From Pseudoduganella dura (GTDB lineage: Bacteria > Pseudomonadota > Gammaproteobacteria > Burkholderiales > Burkholderiaceae_D), in the NCBI RefSeq assembly GCF_009727155.1, contig NZ_WNWM01000002.1:4464001-4528000 (forward strand): 64,000 nucleotides of DNA, in the 5' to 3' direction. Made by a program: the position numbers and the translations under genes. Of this stretch, positions 45,666 through 54,739 are shown one piece after another (positions within the stretch are counted from its first letter, which is position 1; each line of letters opens with the position of its first letter). Under the pieces are notes generated by a model. That model made no database searches, had not been told where the DNA came from, and was given only the letters and a program-made list of their open reading frames with translations.

Positions 45666-48197
45666 ATGTTCCTCCAAGCCCTCCGCATGACCGCGCGCGA
45701 CTGGCGCGCCGGCCAGTTGCGCTTCCTGCTGGTCGCGCTGATCGTTGCCGTCGCCGCGCTGTCGTCGGCCGGTTTCTTCATCGACCGGCTGCGTGCCGGC
45801 CTGAATCGCGATGCGCACCAGCTGCTCGGCGCCGATCTCGTGATCGCCGGCGACCAGCAGATGTCCGCCGCGTGGCGCACCGAGGCGGCGCGCCGCGGCC
45901 TGGTGCTGGCCGACACGGCCGTGTTCCCCAGCATGGCCCAGGCGGGGGAGGGCGAGGCGGCGCAGTCGGTGCTGGCCTCGCTGAAGGCCGTCAGCCCCGG
46001 TTATCCGCTGCGTGGCCGCGTCAAGGTGACGACCGACCAGGACCTGGCCAACGACAGCGTCGGCACGCCCGCGCCGGACATTCCCGAGCCCGGCACGGTA
46101 TGGATCGACGTGGCCGTGCTGCGCGCGTTGAACGCGAACGTCGGCGACAACCTGCGCCTGGGCGACGCCACGTTCCGCATCGCGCAGCTGATCGCGGCCG
46201 AGCCGGACCGCGGTACCGGCTTCCTCAATTTCGCCCCGCGCGTGATGCTGCGGCTCGATGAATTGCCGAAAACCAATCTCGTGCAAACCGGCTCGCGCCT
46301 CACGTACCGCCTGCTGGCGGCCGGCCAGGGGCCGGACGGCCGCGCCGCCGTGAACGGCTACAGCGACTGGCTGCGCGCCGAAATCAATGCCGGCAAGGCG
46401 CGCAACATCCGCATCGATACACTGGAGGATGGCCGGCCCGAAATGCGCTCCACGCTGGAGCGGGCCGACCAGTTCCTGTCGCTGGTGGGCCTGCTGTCGG
46501 CCATGCTGGCCGCCGTGGCGGTGGCCATGGCCGCGCGCCGCTTCATGCTGCGCCATCTCGACGCCTGCGCCATGCTGCGCTGCCTGGGGCTGACCCAGAA
46601 CCAGGTCACGTCGATCTACCTGATCGAGTTCCTGCTCGTGGGACTGGCCGGCAGCGTGATCGGCGTGCTGGTGGGCTTCGGCAGCCACTTCGTGCTGCTC
46701 GAACTGCTGGGCCGCCTGGTGCAGGCGGACCTGCCACCGGTATCGGTCATGCCGGCCCTGCAGGGACTGGCCACCGGCATGCTGCTGCTGGCCGGCTTCG
46801 CGCTGCCGCCGATCCTGCAACTGCGCAACGTGCCGCACAACCGCGTGATCCGCCGCGAACAGGCGCCGCCGCAGCCGATGGCACTGGCCACCTACGGCCT
46901 CGGTCTTGCAGCGTTCATCGTGCTGCTGCTGTGGCAGGCCGGCGACCTGAAGCTGGCGCTGTACACGGCGCTCGGCTTCACGGGCGCGTTCGGCGTGTTC
47001 GCGCTGGCGGGCTACGGCGGCCTGGCGGCGCTGAAATCGCTGCGCACGTCGCTGAAGCACCCGTCGTGGCGCTTCGCCGTCACGTCGCTGCAGCGGCGCC
47101 CCGGCGCCACCGTGGTGCAGGTGGTGTCGCTGGCGCTGGGCCTGATGGCGCTGCTGGTGCTGACGATCGTGCGCGACGACCTGATGACATCGTGGCGCAG
47201 CGCCACGCCACCGGACGCGCCGAACCACTTCATCATCAACATCCAGCCGGACCAGAAGGCGGAAATCGCCGGCAGGCTGCGCACCGGCGGCGCGTTGGAA
47301 GCGCCGCTGTACCCGATGATCCGCGGCCGGCTGACGGCCGTCAACGGCAAGCCGATCACGCCGGCCACCTATCCGGAAGGACGCGCGCGCAACCTGGCCG
47401 AGCGCGAATTCAACCTGTCGACAATGGCCGCGATGCCGACGCAGAACCAGCTCACGGCCGGCAAGTGGTTCGACGACGCGCCGGGCAGCGCCGAAGCCTC
47501 CGTCGAGGAAGGGCTGGCCAGGACGCTGGGGCTGAAACTGGGCGACACGATGCGCTTCGATATCGCCGGTTCGCCGGTGGAGGCGAAGATCACCAGCCTG
47601 CGCAAGCTGGAGTGGGGCTCAATGCGCGTGAACTTCTTCGTCATCATCAACCCGCGCGCGATGGCCGACACGCCGCAGACATGGATCACCGCGTTCCACC
47701 TGCCGAAGAAGTCGGCGGCGCTGGGCACGCAACTGTCGCGCGATTACCCGAACCTGACGGTGGTCGACGTGGGCGGCGTGCTGCGCCAGATCCAGTCGGT
47801 GCTCGACCAGGTGATCCAGGCCGTGGAATTCCTGTTCGGCTTCACGCTGGCCTCGGGCCTGCTGGTGCTGTACGCGGCGCTGATGGGCTCGCAGGACGAG
47901 CGCACCCGCGAATCGGGCCTGCTGCGCGCGCTGGGCGCCACCCGGCGCCAGCTGTCGCGCGCGCAACTGATCGAGTTCCTGCTCGTGGGTTCGCTGGCCG
48001 GCATGCTGGCCGCCACCGGTGCCGCGGCGATGGGCTGGGGGCTGGCGAAATACCAGTTCAAGTTCGACTGGGTGTTCAGCCCCACGGCCTGGATGGCCGG
48101 GGTGGTGGTGGGGGCCGTGTGCGCGGCCATCGGCGGCTGGCTGGGCCTGCGCAACGTGCTGCGCCAGCCGCCGCTGCAGACGCTGCGGGAAGCGTGA
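45666..48197 (+). CDS. FtsX-like ABC transporter permease (YbbP type)
   Basis: An 843-residue inner-membrane protein with two FtsX domains. It begins with a helix (FLLVALIVAVAALSSAGFFI), a periplasmic domain, a central block of helices (VGLLSAMLAAVAVAMAARRF), a second periplasmic domain and a final block (SGLLRALGATRRQLSRAQLI). Proteins of this YbbP/LolC-related type export or extract envelope substrates with a LolD-like ATPase such as YbbA. No ATPase gene is adjacent, which is unusual. The substrate is unknown. The ATG at 45666 directly follows AAAGAACC. Confidence 0.9.
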   Translation: MFLQALRMTARDWRAGQLRFLLVALIVAVAALSSAGFFIDRLRAGLNRDAHQLLGADLVIAGDQQMSAAWRTEAARRGLVLADTAVFPSMAQAGEGEAAQSVLASLKAVSPGYPLRGRVKVTTDQDLANDSVGTPAPDIPEPGTVWIDVAVLRALNANVGDNLRLGDATFRIAQLIAAEPDRGTGFLNFAPRVMLRLDELPKTNLVQTGSRLTYRLLAAGQGPDGRAAVNGYSDWLRAEINAGKARNIRIDTLEDGRPEMRSTLERADQFLSLVGLLSAMLAAVAVAMAARRFMLRHLDACAMLRCLGLTQNQVTSIYLIEFLLVGLAGSVIGVLVGFGSHFVLLELLGRLVQADLPPVSVMPALQGLATGMLLLAGFALPPILQLRNVPHNRVIRREQAPPQPMALATYGLGLAAFIVLLLWQAGDLKLALYTALGFTGAFGVFALAGYGGLAALKSLRTSLKHPSWRFAVTSLQRRPGATVVQVVSLALGLMALLVLTIVRDDLMTSWRSATPPDAPNHFIINIQPDQKAEIAGRLRTGGALEAPLYPMIRGRLTAVNGKPITPATYPEGRARNLAEREFNLSTMAAMPTQNQLTAGKWFDDAPGSAEASVEEGLARTLGLKLGDTMRFDIAGSPVEAKITSLRKLEWGSMRVNFFVIINPRAMADTPQTWITAFHLPKKSAALGTQLSRDYPNLTVVDVGGVLRQIQSVLDQVIQAVEFLFGFTLASGLLVLYAALMGSQDERTRESGLLRALGATRRQLSRAQLIEFLLVGSLAGMLAATGAAAMGWGLAKYQFKFDWVFSPTAWMAGVVVGAVCAAIGGWLGLRNVLRQPPLQTLREA

Positions 48198-48207
48198 CGG
48201 GAAGCTG

Positions 48208-49218
48208 TCAGGCCGCCAGGTAGGTCGCCGCCTGGCGCGCGTTCAGGAACTGTTCGAACGGCGCCGGCGGCGCGGCCAGGTAATGCTCGGGGAAGTCGAA
48301 CAGCGCCCAGTAATACTTTTCGCGGCCCGCGCACACCTGCGGCGCGCGGCAGTGGCGGTGCCACTCGTCGCCCGCCTCGGTCGAATACATGCCGTCGCCC
48401 ACGCCAGGGGGAAAGAACGGCAGCACGCGCCGTTCGGAAAGGGCCAGCAGCAGCGAGTGCGGCGCATCGTTGTCGCGTGCCACTTCGTACTGCGCGCACA
48501 TGCCCTGTTCCGTTTCGATCACCATCAGCTTGGCGCGGCCATACCGGTCCAGGAACAGGATCCCGGCCGGGCCGGGATACAGGTAGTGTTCGACGAAGCC
48601 ATGCTGGCGGTACAGGTCCTGTACCACGCCGGCCATGGCCTGGCAGCGCAGGAAGCTGAAATCGTGCAGGGCCAGCATGTCCGACAACGTTTGCGCGTAG
48701 TCGAGAAAGAACGCGCGCTGCATGTTGCCGATCTCCACTTCGAGGCGGTCGAGCGCATCGTCGTCGCTTTTCTTGATGTAGCGGTCGATCAGGCCGCGGT
48801 TGAACGCATCCACCGCGATCTTTTCGTCCGCCGCGCCGGTGAACAGGATTTTCTTGGTCGGCAGGTGCTGCAGCGCCTCGCAGAATTCCACGCCGTTCAT
48901 CTGCGGCATCGAATAATCGACCACCAGCACCGACGGGATCGTGAAGCGCATCGGCTGCTCGCACACGCGGTGGATGCGGCGCATGTCGACCGCCACGTTG
49001 GGCTGGTCCGGCGACTGGTTCAGGCTGTCGAAATCCACGTGCAGCGGCAGGTCTTCGCGCCGGGTACTGCGCGCGAACCAGTCCAGTGCCACCGTCGTGT
49101 CATGGAAGGTCTTGCTCGGCAAGAGCGGGTCGAGCTGGAACGATATGCTCTTCAGGAACGAGTCGCTGTCGTCCACCAGCACGACCGTGGTCGGATGGGA
49201 AAGAATCGGTAGTCTCAT
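48208..49218 (-). CDS. LqsR-like response regulator with extended receiver domain
   Basis: A 336-residue regulator. The receiver shows the acidic pair D16-D17 (VVLVDDSD), the phosphoacceptor D101 (VLVVDYSMPQMNG), T127 (ILFTG) and K149/K150. The gap between the acidic pair and the phosphoacceptor is about 40 residues longer than in ordinary receivers. The C-terminal half has no recognised DNA-binding motif. Size and layout resemble LqsR/JqsR, the regulator paired with alpha-hydroxyketone sensors. It overlaps the kinase gene by four bases (ATGA) and is therefore coupled to it. Confidence 0.75.
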   Translation of the reverse strand: MRLPILSHPTTVVLVDDSDSFLKSISFQLDPLLPSKTFHDTTVALDWFARSTRREDLPLHVDFDSLNQSPDQPNVAVDMRRIHRVCEQPMRFTIPSVLVVDYSMPQMNGVEFCEALQHLPTKKILFTGAADEKIAVDAFNRGLIDRYIKKSDDDALDRLEVEIGNMQRAFFLDYAQTLSDMLALHDFSFLRCQAMAGVVQDLYRQHGFVEHYLYPGPAGILFLDRYGRAKLMVIETEQGMCAQYEVARDNDAPHSLLLALSERRVLPFFPPGVGDGMYSTEAGDEWHRHCRAPQVCAGREKYYWALFDFPEHYLAAPPAPFEQFLNARQAATYLAA

Positions 49219-50516
49219 GAGTCACCTGATGGAGGAGTGCTGCGCTGAACCGGGAACTCCAGCACGAAAATCGAATAGGCGTGCTCGCGCGATATGCAAC
49301 GGATCTCGGCATTCCACGCGCGCATGATCTGCCGGCACAGGGCCAGTCCGATGCCGGTGCCGTTGTGCGCCGGGTAAGCATAGAAGCGCTGGAAGATCAA
49401 AGGCAGCCGGCGCGCCGCGATGCCGCACGCCGTGTCGATGAACAGCAGCCGGGGCGTGCGGCGGTTGCCGTCGACCACGATGCGCACCCGGCCCTTGCCG
49501 GCGCGGTGTATGGCCTTGAGCGCATTGCGCAGCAAATTGAGGAGGATGACGACGGTCAGCTCGTGCTGGCCGGCAAAGCGGAAATTGCCGCGCACTTCGA
49601 CCGCCACGGTGCCGCTCTGTTCCGGGCCGGTAAACGGATAGCGGCGCAGTACGGCCTGCACGGCATCCGCCATCGAGACCGTCTCGAACGGCTCGTGGCG
49701 CCGCCGCACCGCGTTGGCCGACAGCAGGAACAGGTCGATCAGGTGGTTCATGTGGCGCACTTCGTACTGCACGCGGGACATCGCATCGCGCACATCCTCG
49801 GGCTGGCCGGCGGGCAGCGCCTGCAGCATCCGCGTCAGTCCGCGCACGTTGGCATCCATGCTGGCCAGCGGCGTGCGCATCTCGTGCGCCACGGCGCCCA
49901 GCCCTTCGCCCAGCCCGGCCATCTTTTCATGCTCCAGCGCGATGCGGGAAAAGCGGGCCAGGCCCAGCAGGGCGATGATCATCCAGTGCACCGGCAACTG
50001 CTGCAGCACGGCCTGGGTCAGGATCACGCCGCCCTTGCCCTGCAACGTCACGCACAGGCAGGCGAGCGCCGTTCCCGTCACGTAGCAGCGCAGCGCCAGC
50101 CCGGTGGGGAAGTGGAACAGGCCCACCAGCATCACCGTCAGGCACTGCGCCCAGGCACCCGTTGCACCGTTCATCATGAACATGTAGGAGCCGAAGAACG
50201 GCAGCAGGAATGTGAGCGCCAGCGCCACATACCGTTGGCACCAGCGCGTGCGGTAGCGCACGACGGCAATGCCGGCCACGCCGATCGCGGTGCCCACCAG
50301 CCGCACCGCGGGGCTTTCGTAGGGCTGTGGGAAGACCCACGTGAACAACACGAAATACAAGGGGTGGAGGATGACGCTGAGCCAGCCCAGGACGAGGGCC
50401 TGGATGGCCGCACGCTCGCCGCCGCGGTGGCGCCGCACCAGCCGGCCGATGAAACTGCCGGCCGCGCGTTCAAATGCATCGTGACGCATGGCTGTGTGGT
50501 AAATGGCTCGAAACAA
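49215..50516 (-). CDS. CqsS/LqsS/JqsK-like membrane sensor histidine kinase
   Basis: A 433-residue kinase. About six hydrophobic helices (residues 40-190) precede the H-box HEMRTPLA (His211), an N-box NLLRNALKAIHRAG, G1 DTACGIA and G2 GTGIGLALCRQIM. The first helices include HPLYFVLFTWVFPQPYES and LPFFGSYMFMMN, which match the membrane sensor part of CqsS and LqsS, receptors for alpha-hydroxyketone autoinducers. No receiver is fused at the C-terminus, unlike Vibrio CqsS. The start is TTG at 50516 with GGAAG about ten bases upstream; ATG 50489 is an alternative. A perfect FNR box lies 53 bases upstream. Confidence 0.8.
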   Translation of the reverse strand: MFRAIYHTAMRHDAFERAAGSFIGRLVRRHRGGERAAIQALVLGWLSVILHPLYFVLFTWVFPQPYESPAVRLVGTAIGVAGIAVVRYRTRWCQRYVALALTFLLPFFGSYMFMMNGATGAWAQCLTVMLVGLFHFPTGLALRCYVTGTALACLCVTLQGKGGVILTQAVLQQLPVHWMIIALLGLARFSRIALEHEKMAGLGEGLGAVAHEMRTPLASMDANVRGLTRMLQALPAGQPEDVRDAMSRVQYEVRHMNHLIDLFLLSANAVRRRHEPFETVSMADAVQAVLRRYPFTGPEQSGTVAVEVRGNFRFAGQHELTVVILLNLLRNALKAIHRAGKGRVRIVVDGNRRTPRLLFIDTACGIAARRLPLIFQRFYAYPAHNGTGIGLALCRQIMRAWNAEIRCISREHAYSIFVLEFPVQRSTPPSGDS

Positions 50517-50568
50517 GCAACCATCTTCCTACCAAACACAGCCATGTTGAGCGGTATCGCAGGCTGAA

Positions 50569-50582
50569 TTGATATGGATCAA
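50569..50582 (+). promoter_or_regulatory. Perfect FNR/ANR box
   Basis: TTGAT-ATGG-ATCAA matches the FNR consensus TTGAT-N4-ATCAA without mismatch. It lies between the divergent kinase and hemoglobin genes. A good -10, TATCAT at 50603-50608, would put the site centre near -40 to -41.5 of a start at about 50616, the class II activator position. Confidence 0.75.
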
Positions 50583-50602
50583 TCAGCTCACGTGCAGTGC
50601 GC

Positions 50603-50608
50603 TATCAT
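50603..50608 (+). promoter_or_regulatory. -10 element of the truncated hemoglobin gene
   Basis: TATCAT matches TATAAT in five of six positions. It lies 20 bases after the FNR box and 8 bases before ATG 50616. There is no separate -35 hexamer, as expected when FNR activates directly. Confidence 0.5.
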
Positions 50609-50615
50609 GGCAACC

Positions 50616-51005
50616 ATGACTGAATCACGCACGCTTTACGATACGATCGGCGGCGCAGAAACCTTGCGCGCGATGGTGGACCGTTTCTATGACCTGATGG
50701 AGCTCGAACCGGAATTTGCCGGCATCCGCGCCATGCATCCACCGTCCACGGATGGATCGCGCGACAAGCTGTACTGGTTCCTGACCGGCTGGATGGGCGG
50801 CCCGGACCTGTACCAGGAACAGTTCGGCCACCCGCGGCTGCGCGCCCGGCACCTGCCGTTCGCGGTCGGCAGCAGTGAGCGCGACCAGTGGCTGCGGGCG
50901 ATGGCCTGGGCGATGGAGGATGTGGGCATCGCCGAGGACTTGCGCCTGCGGCTGATGGAATCGTTCTACCAGACCGCCGACTGGATGCGCAATAAAGCCG
51001 ACTGA
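50616..51005 (+). CDS. Group II truncated hemoglobin
   Basis: A 129-residue globin of the trHbII (GlbO/YjbI) type. The start TESRTLYDTIGGAETLRAMV, the segment YWFLTGWMGGPDLY and the proximal-His region RLRARHLPFAV followed by W(LRAMAWAM) are typical. It binds oxygen or handles NO and peroxide stress. I prefer ATG 50616 over ATG 50607, because the latter overlaps the -10 hexamer; the frame is also open to 50574. The transcript may be leaderless. The upstream FNR box suggests induction at low oxygen. Confidence 0.88.
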   Translation: MTESRTLYDTIGGAETLRAMVDRFYDLMELEPEFAGIRAMHPPSTDGSRDKLYWFLTGWMGGPDLYQEQFGHPRLRARHLPFAVGSSERDQWLRAMAWAMEDVGIAEDLRLRLMESFYQTADWMRNKAD

Positions 51006-51049
51006 CCCGGCTGACCGACCCGAGACATTGACCCGAGCTGACTGAATCC

Positions 51050-52306
51050 ATGGAAATCTATGCACTGCTGGTGCTTGCCGTCGCGATCCTCGCGGTGCAG
51101 GTCGTGATCCTCCTGCGCGGCAACGGTCATCGCGGCGGCGACATCGGCGAACGCCTGGAACGGGTCGAGCGGGAAGTGCGGATGCAACTGCAAGCCACCG
51201 CGCAGGCGCAGCGGCAGGAGATGGGCAACCTGTTGGCCCAGTCGCACGCCGCCACCGTCCAGCAGCTCGACGGCATGCGCCGCCAGATCGAGGTGCTGAC
51301 CGAGTCGAACGCGCGCCGCATGGCCGAGGTGCGCGCAACGCTGGAAACGCGCATCCGCGACCTGCAGACCGACAATGCCGCGCGGCTGGAGGAAATGCGC
51401 CAGACCGTCGATGAAAAGCTGCACGCCACGCTGGAATCGCGCCTGACCGAATCGTTCAGGCAGGTCTCGGACCGGCTGGAACGCGTGCACCAGGGGCTGG
51501 GCGAGATGCAGCAGCTGGCGCTGGGCGTGGGCGACCTGAAGCGGGTGCTGACCAACGTGAAAACGCGCGGCACATGGGGCGAAGTGCAGCTGGAAATGCT
51601 GCTCGAGCAGGTGCTGACGCCAGAGCAGTACGCGAAGAACGTGGAAACGGTGGCCGGCACCAACGCCCGGGTCGAATTCGCGTTGAAACTGCCGGGGCAA
51701 AAGGAGGGCGGACCGCCGGTGTGGATGCCGATCGACGCCAAGTTCCCGAAGGAGCAGTACGAGCGCCTGCTGGAAGCGGCCGAGCGCGCCGATGCCGACG
51801 GCGTGGCGCTGGCCGGCCGCGAACTGGAACGGGCGGTGCGCGTCGAGGCGAAAACCATCGCCGACAAGTACCTGTGCCCGCCGCAGACGACCGATTTCGC
51901 CATCCTGTTCCTGCCGACCGAAGGGCTGTATGCGGAGGTGATGCGCCGCCCCGGCCTGGCGGACGACCTGCAGCGCGTGAACCGCATCAGCATCGCCGGG
52001 CCGTCCACGTTGTCGGCATTGCTGAACAGCCTGCAGATGGGCTTCCGCACGCTGGCGCTGGAAAAACGCTCGTCCGAGGTGTGGCAGGTGCTGGGTGCCG
52101 TGAAGACGGAGTTCTCCAAGTTCGGCGATGTGCTGGCCGCCACGAAGACCACGCTGGAGCGTGCGGCGAAGAACATCGAATCGGCCGAAGTGCGCAGCCG
52201 CCAGATGGCGAAAAAACTCAGGTCCGTCGAGGCGCTGCCGGCCGAGGCGGCGGAACTCCTGCTGGGCCGGCAGATCGAACCCGAGCTCGATATCAGCGAA
52301 ACGTAA
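51050..52306 (+). CDS. rmuC: DNA recombination protein RmuC
   Basis: A 418-residue protein with an N-terminal transmembrane helix (LLVLAVAILAVQVVILL), a long coiled coil (about residues 35-155, rich in Glu, Gln and Arg) and the RmuC nuclease-like domain (TRGTWGEVQLEMLLEQVLT, WMPIDAKFPKEQYERLLEA, FLPTEGLYAEV). RmuC limits DNA inversion and rearrangement. It follows the hemoglobin by 44 bases. Confidence 0.94.
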   Translation: MEIYALLVLAVAILAVQVVILLRGNGHRGGDIGERLERVEREVRMQLQATAQAQRQEMGNLLAQSHAATVQQLDGMRRQIEVLTESNARRMAEVRATLETRIRDLQTDNAARLEEMRQTVDEKLHATLESRLTESFRQVSDRLERVHQGLGEMQQLALGVGDLKRVLTNVKTRGTWGEVQLEMLLEQVLTPEQYAKNVETVAGTNARVEFALKLPGQKEGGPPVWMPIDAKFPKEQYERLLEAAERADADGVALAGRELERAVRVEAKTIADKYLCPPQTTDFAILFLPTEGLYAEVMRRPGLADDLQRVNRISIAGPSTLSALLNSLQMGFRTLALEKRSSEVWQVLGAVKTEFSKFGDVLAATKTTLERAAKNIESAEVRSRQMAKKLRSVEALPAEAAELLLGRQIEPELDISET

Positions 52307-52348
52307 TGTAATCGGGCGAAACCCGATCCACTTCCGCAGGAGGCCGCC

Positions 52349-53917
52349 ATGGCGTCTCGTCGCAACAAGGTCGTCAGTGCCCAGGAGGCAGTCGGCAGGA
52401 TCCGCGATGGCGACACGGTCGCCACCGGCGGCTTCGTCGGCGTGGGCTTCGCCGAAAACATCGCCGTCGCCCTCGAGCGGCGTTTCACTTCCCACGACAG
52501 TCCCCGCGACCTGACATTGCTGTATGCGGCCGGGCAGGGCGATGGCCGCGACCGCGGCCTGAACCACTTCGGCCACGCAGGCCTGGTCAAGCGCGTGATC
52601 GGCGGCCACTGGGGCCTGGTGCCGAAGCTGCAGCAGCTGGCCATCGACAACCGGATCGAAGCCTACAACCTGCCGCAAGGCGTGATCAGCCAGCTGTTCC
52701 GCGACACGGCCGCCGGCAAGCCGGGCCTGCTCACCCACGTGGGCCTCGGCACCTTCGTCGATCCCCGCCACGGCGGCGGCAAGGTGAATGCGCGCACTAC
52801 GGAAAACCTCGTCGAGCTGATGACGATCGATGGCCGCGAATGGCTGTTCTACAAGGCCATTCCGGTGCACGTGGCGGTGATCCGCGGCACCACGGCCGAC
52901 AGCGCCGGCAACGTGACGATGGAGCGCGAGGCGCTCACGCTGGAAGCGCTGGCGATCGCGATGGCGGCCCGCAACAGCGGCGGCATCGTGATCGTGCAGG
53001 TCGAGCGGCTGGCCGCCTGCGGCACGCTGCCGCCGCGCCAGGTGCGCGTTCCCGGCATCCTGGTCGATTGCGTGGTGGTGGCCGAAAAACCGGAATACCA
53101 CATGCAGACCTTCGGCACTCCTTACGATCCGGCATTCGCCGGCGAACTGCGCGTGCCGCTCGACCGGATCACGCCGATGCCGCTTTCCGCCCGCAAGGTC
53201 ATCGCGCGCCGCGCGCTGCTGGAGCTGTCCGACGGCGACGTGGTCAACCTCGGCATCGGCATGCCGGAAGGCGTGGCCGCGGTGGCCGCCGAGGAAGGCA
53301 TGCTGGACCGCTTCACGCTGACGGCGGAGCCGGGGGTGATCGGCGGCATGCCGGCCGGCGGCCTCGATTTCGGCGCCACCGTCAACCCGGATGCCGTCAT
53401 CGACCAGCCCTACCAGTTCGACTTCTATGACGGCGGCGGGCTCGACGTGGCGATCCTCGGCCTGGCGCAGGCCGACCGGCAGGGCAACCTGAACGTGAGC
53501 AAGTTCGGCCGCAAGCTGGCCGGCGCCGGCGGCTTCATCAACATCAGCCAGAGCGCCCGCAAGGTGGTGTTCATCGGCACGTTCACCGCCGGCGGGCTGG
53601 AAGTGGCATTCGGCGAAGGCGGCGTGCAGATCCTGCGCGAAGGCGATGCGCACAAGTTCGTGCAGGAGGTCGAGCACCGCACCTACAGCGGCGCGGTGGC
53701 CGTCGAGCGGGGGCAGGAGGCGCTGTTCGTCACCGAGCGGTGCGTGTTCCGGCTCACGCCGCAGGGGCTGGAATTGCGCGAAGTGGCGCCGGGGATCGAT
53801 GTGGAATGGGATATCCTGGCGCGGATGGATTTCGTGCCGGCGATTGCCGCGGACCTGAAAACGATGGATGCGCGGCTGTTCCACACGGCGTCGATGGGCA
53901 GCTTCGACGGGCGCTGA
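52349..53917 (+). CDS. Acyl-CoA:3-ketoacid/acetate CoA transferase (fused alpha-beta)
   Basis: A 522-residue class I CoA transferase with both subunits in one chain. The alpha half opens with [20 protein letters not shown], and the beta half carries [15 protein letters not shown] and the catalytic Glu in [14 protein letters not shown]. It moves CoA between short-chain acids and may feed acetoacetate or propionate metabolism. The neighbours give no clue to the acid. It starts 42 bases after rmuC with AGGAGG nearby. Confidence 0.9.
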   Translation: MASRRNKVVSAQEAVGRIRDGDTVATGGFVGVGFAENIAVALERRFTSHDSPRDLTLLYAAGQGDGRDRGLNHFGHAGLVKRVIGGHWGLVPKLQQLAIDNRIEAYNLPQGVISQLFRDTAAGKPGLLTHVGLGTFVDPRHGGGKVNARTTENLVELMTIDGREWLFYKAIPVHVAVIRGTTADSAGNVTMEREALTLEALAIAMAARNSGGIVIVQVERLAACGTLPPRQVRVPGILVDCVVVAEKPEYHMQTFGTPYDPAFAGELRVPLDRITPMPLSARKVIARRALLELSDGDVVNLGIGMPEGVAAVAAEEGMLDRFTLTAEPGVIGGMPAGGLDFGATVNPDAVIDQPYQFDFYDGGGLDVAILGLAQADRQGNLNVSKFGRKLAGAGGFINISQSARKVVFIGTFTAGGLEVAFGEGGVQILREGDAHKFVQEVEHRTYSGAVAVERGQEALFVTERCVFRLTPQGLELREVAPGIDVEWDILARMDFVPAIAADLKTMDARLFHTASMGSFDGR

Positions 53918-53939
53918 CATCACGACAGCGCCTGCGTCC

Positions 53940-54386
53940 TCATAACTTCAGCCTGATCGTCCAGCGGCGCGACAGGTCGGTGTCGCACTGGAACTGCAGG
54001 GTCCGCACATTGTTGGCGGTGCTCACGCCGCCGGCGATCGTCAGGCACTTGTTGGTTTGCACATTCCTGATCTGGTGGATGCCGCTGCCGGTCACGTCGC
54101 TGATCCGCCAGGTGCGCGAAGGATGGTCGTCGCAGTCGAACTGCAGCGCCGTCACATTGTCGTCGGTGCTCACGCCGCCGGCGATCGTCGCGCACTTGCC
54201 GGTCTTGGCGTTGACCAGCATGACTTCGTTCGTGACGGGTGCCGCATAGGCATCCTGCGGGAGCGCGGCGGCGCAGGCCACGGCGAGCGCCATGGCGCAC
54301 ACGACCGCAAGCCTGCCGCGTGCCCGCCGGGTGCGGGTCATCTCATGGTGGGCAGCGCGGTTCAGCAGTGAATTGCATCCATTCAT
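53940..54386 (-). CDS. Small secreted ricin-type (beta-trefoil) lectin-like protein
   Basis: A 148-residue protein with a signal peptide ending near AYA. The mature part of about 100 residues consists of two similar repeats, each with T-G/N-K-C-x-TIAGGVST, N-V-x-x-LQF-x-CD and a final S-R-x-W-x-I, the QxW-type motif of ricin B lectins. A full beta-trefoil has three such repeats, so this protein may be incomplete or may work as an oligomer. ATG 54386 is chosen for the AAGGAG ribosome site. It may bind sugars outside the cell. Confidence 0.8.
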   Translation of the reverse strand: MNGCNSLLNRAAHHEMTRTRRARGRLAVVCAMALAVACAAALPQDAYAAPVTNEVMLVNAKTGKCATIAGGVSTDDNVTALQFDCDDHPSRTWRISDVTGSGIHQIRNVQTNKCLTIAGGVSTANNVRTLQFQCDTDLSRRWTIRLKL

Positions 54387-54739
54387 ACCATTCTCCTTTC
54401 GCACCTCGCGGGGAGGGGAAACATGAACTTGTCCAGGGGTGCTTTGCGTGCACGGGTGCGTAGAGGGCCGATGAACCAGGTGGCCGTAAGGTATCCGGCG
54501 AGCGCAATGCGATATTGCACCCATCGTGCAGGTTACTGTGTCACCGGTTGTCGGAATGGTGTATCGACTGTGTAGCAAGCCGTCACGGCCATGCGGGGCG
54601 GCTGCTTGAGCGCAGGAATGTGCCTGGGCGGGATGAGGACATCTGTCGGGATTGGCAGAATGCCGCTGGCGAAAATCCTCGCATTGTCACTGGCCCGCGG
54701 CGACTGCATCAGTGGCTGCGGGCGGCAATGATCACCCGG
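54387..54739. other. 353-bp gap with no recognised gene
   Basis: This stretch lies between the lectin gene start and the mobA-moeA stop, both on the minus strand. It should hold the lectin promoter. Open frames on both strands have no family features. I see no terminator with a T tract and no repeat. Confidence 0.5.
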
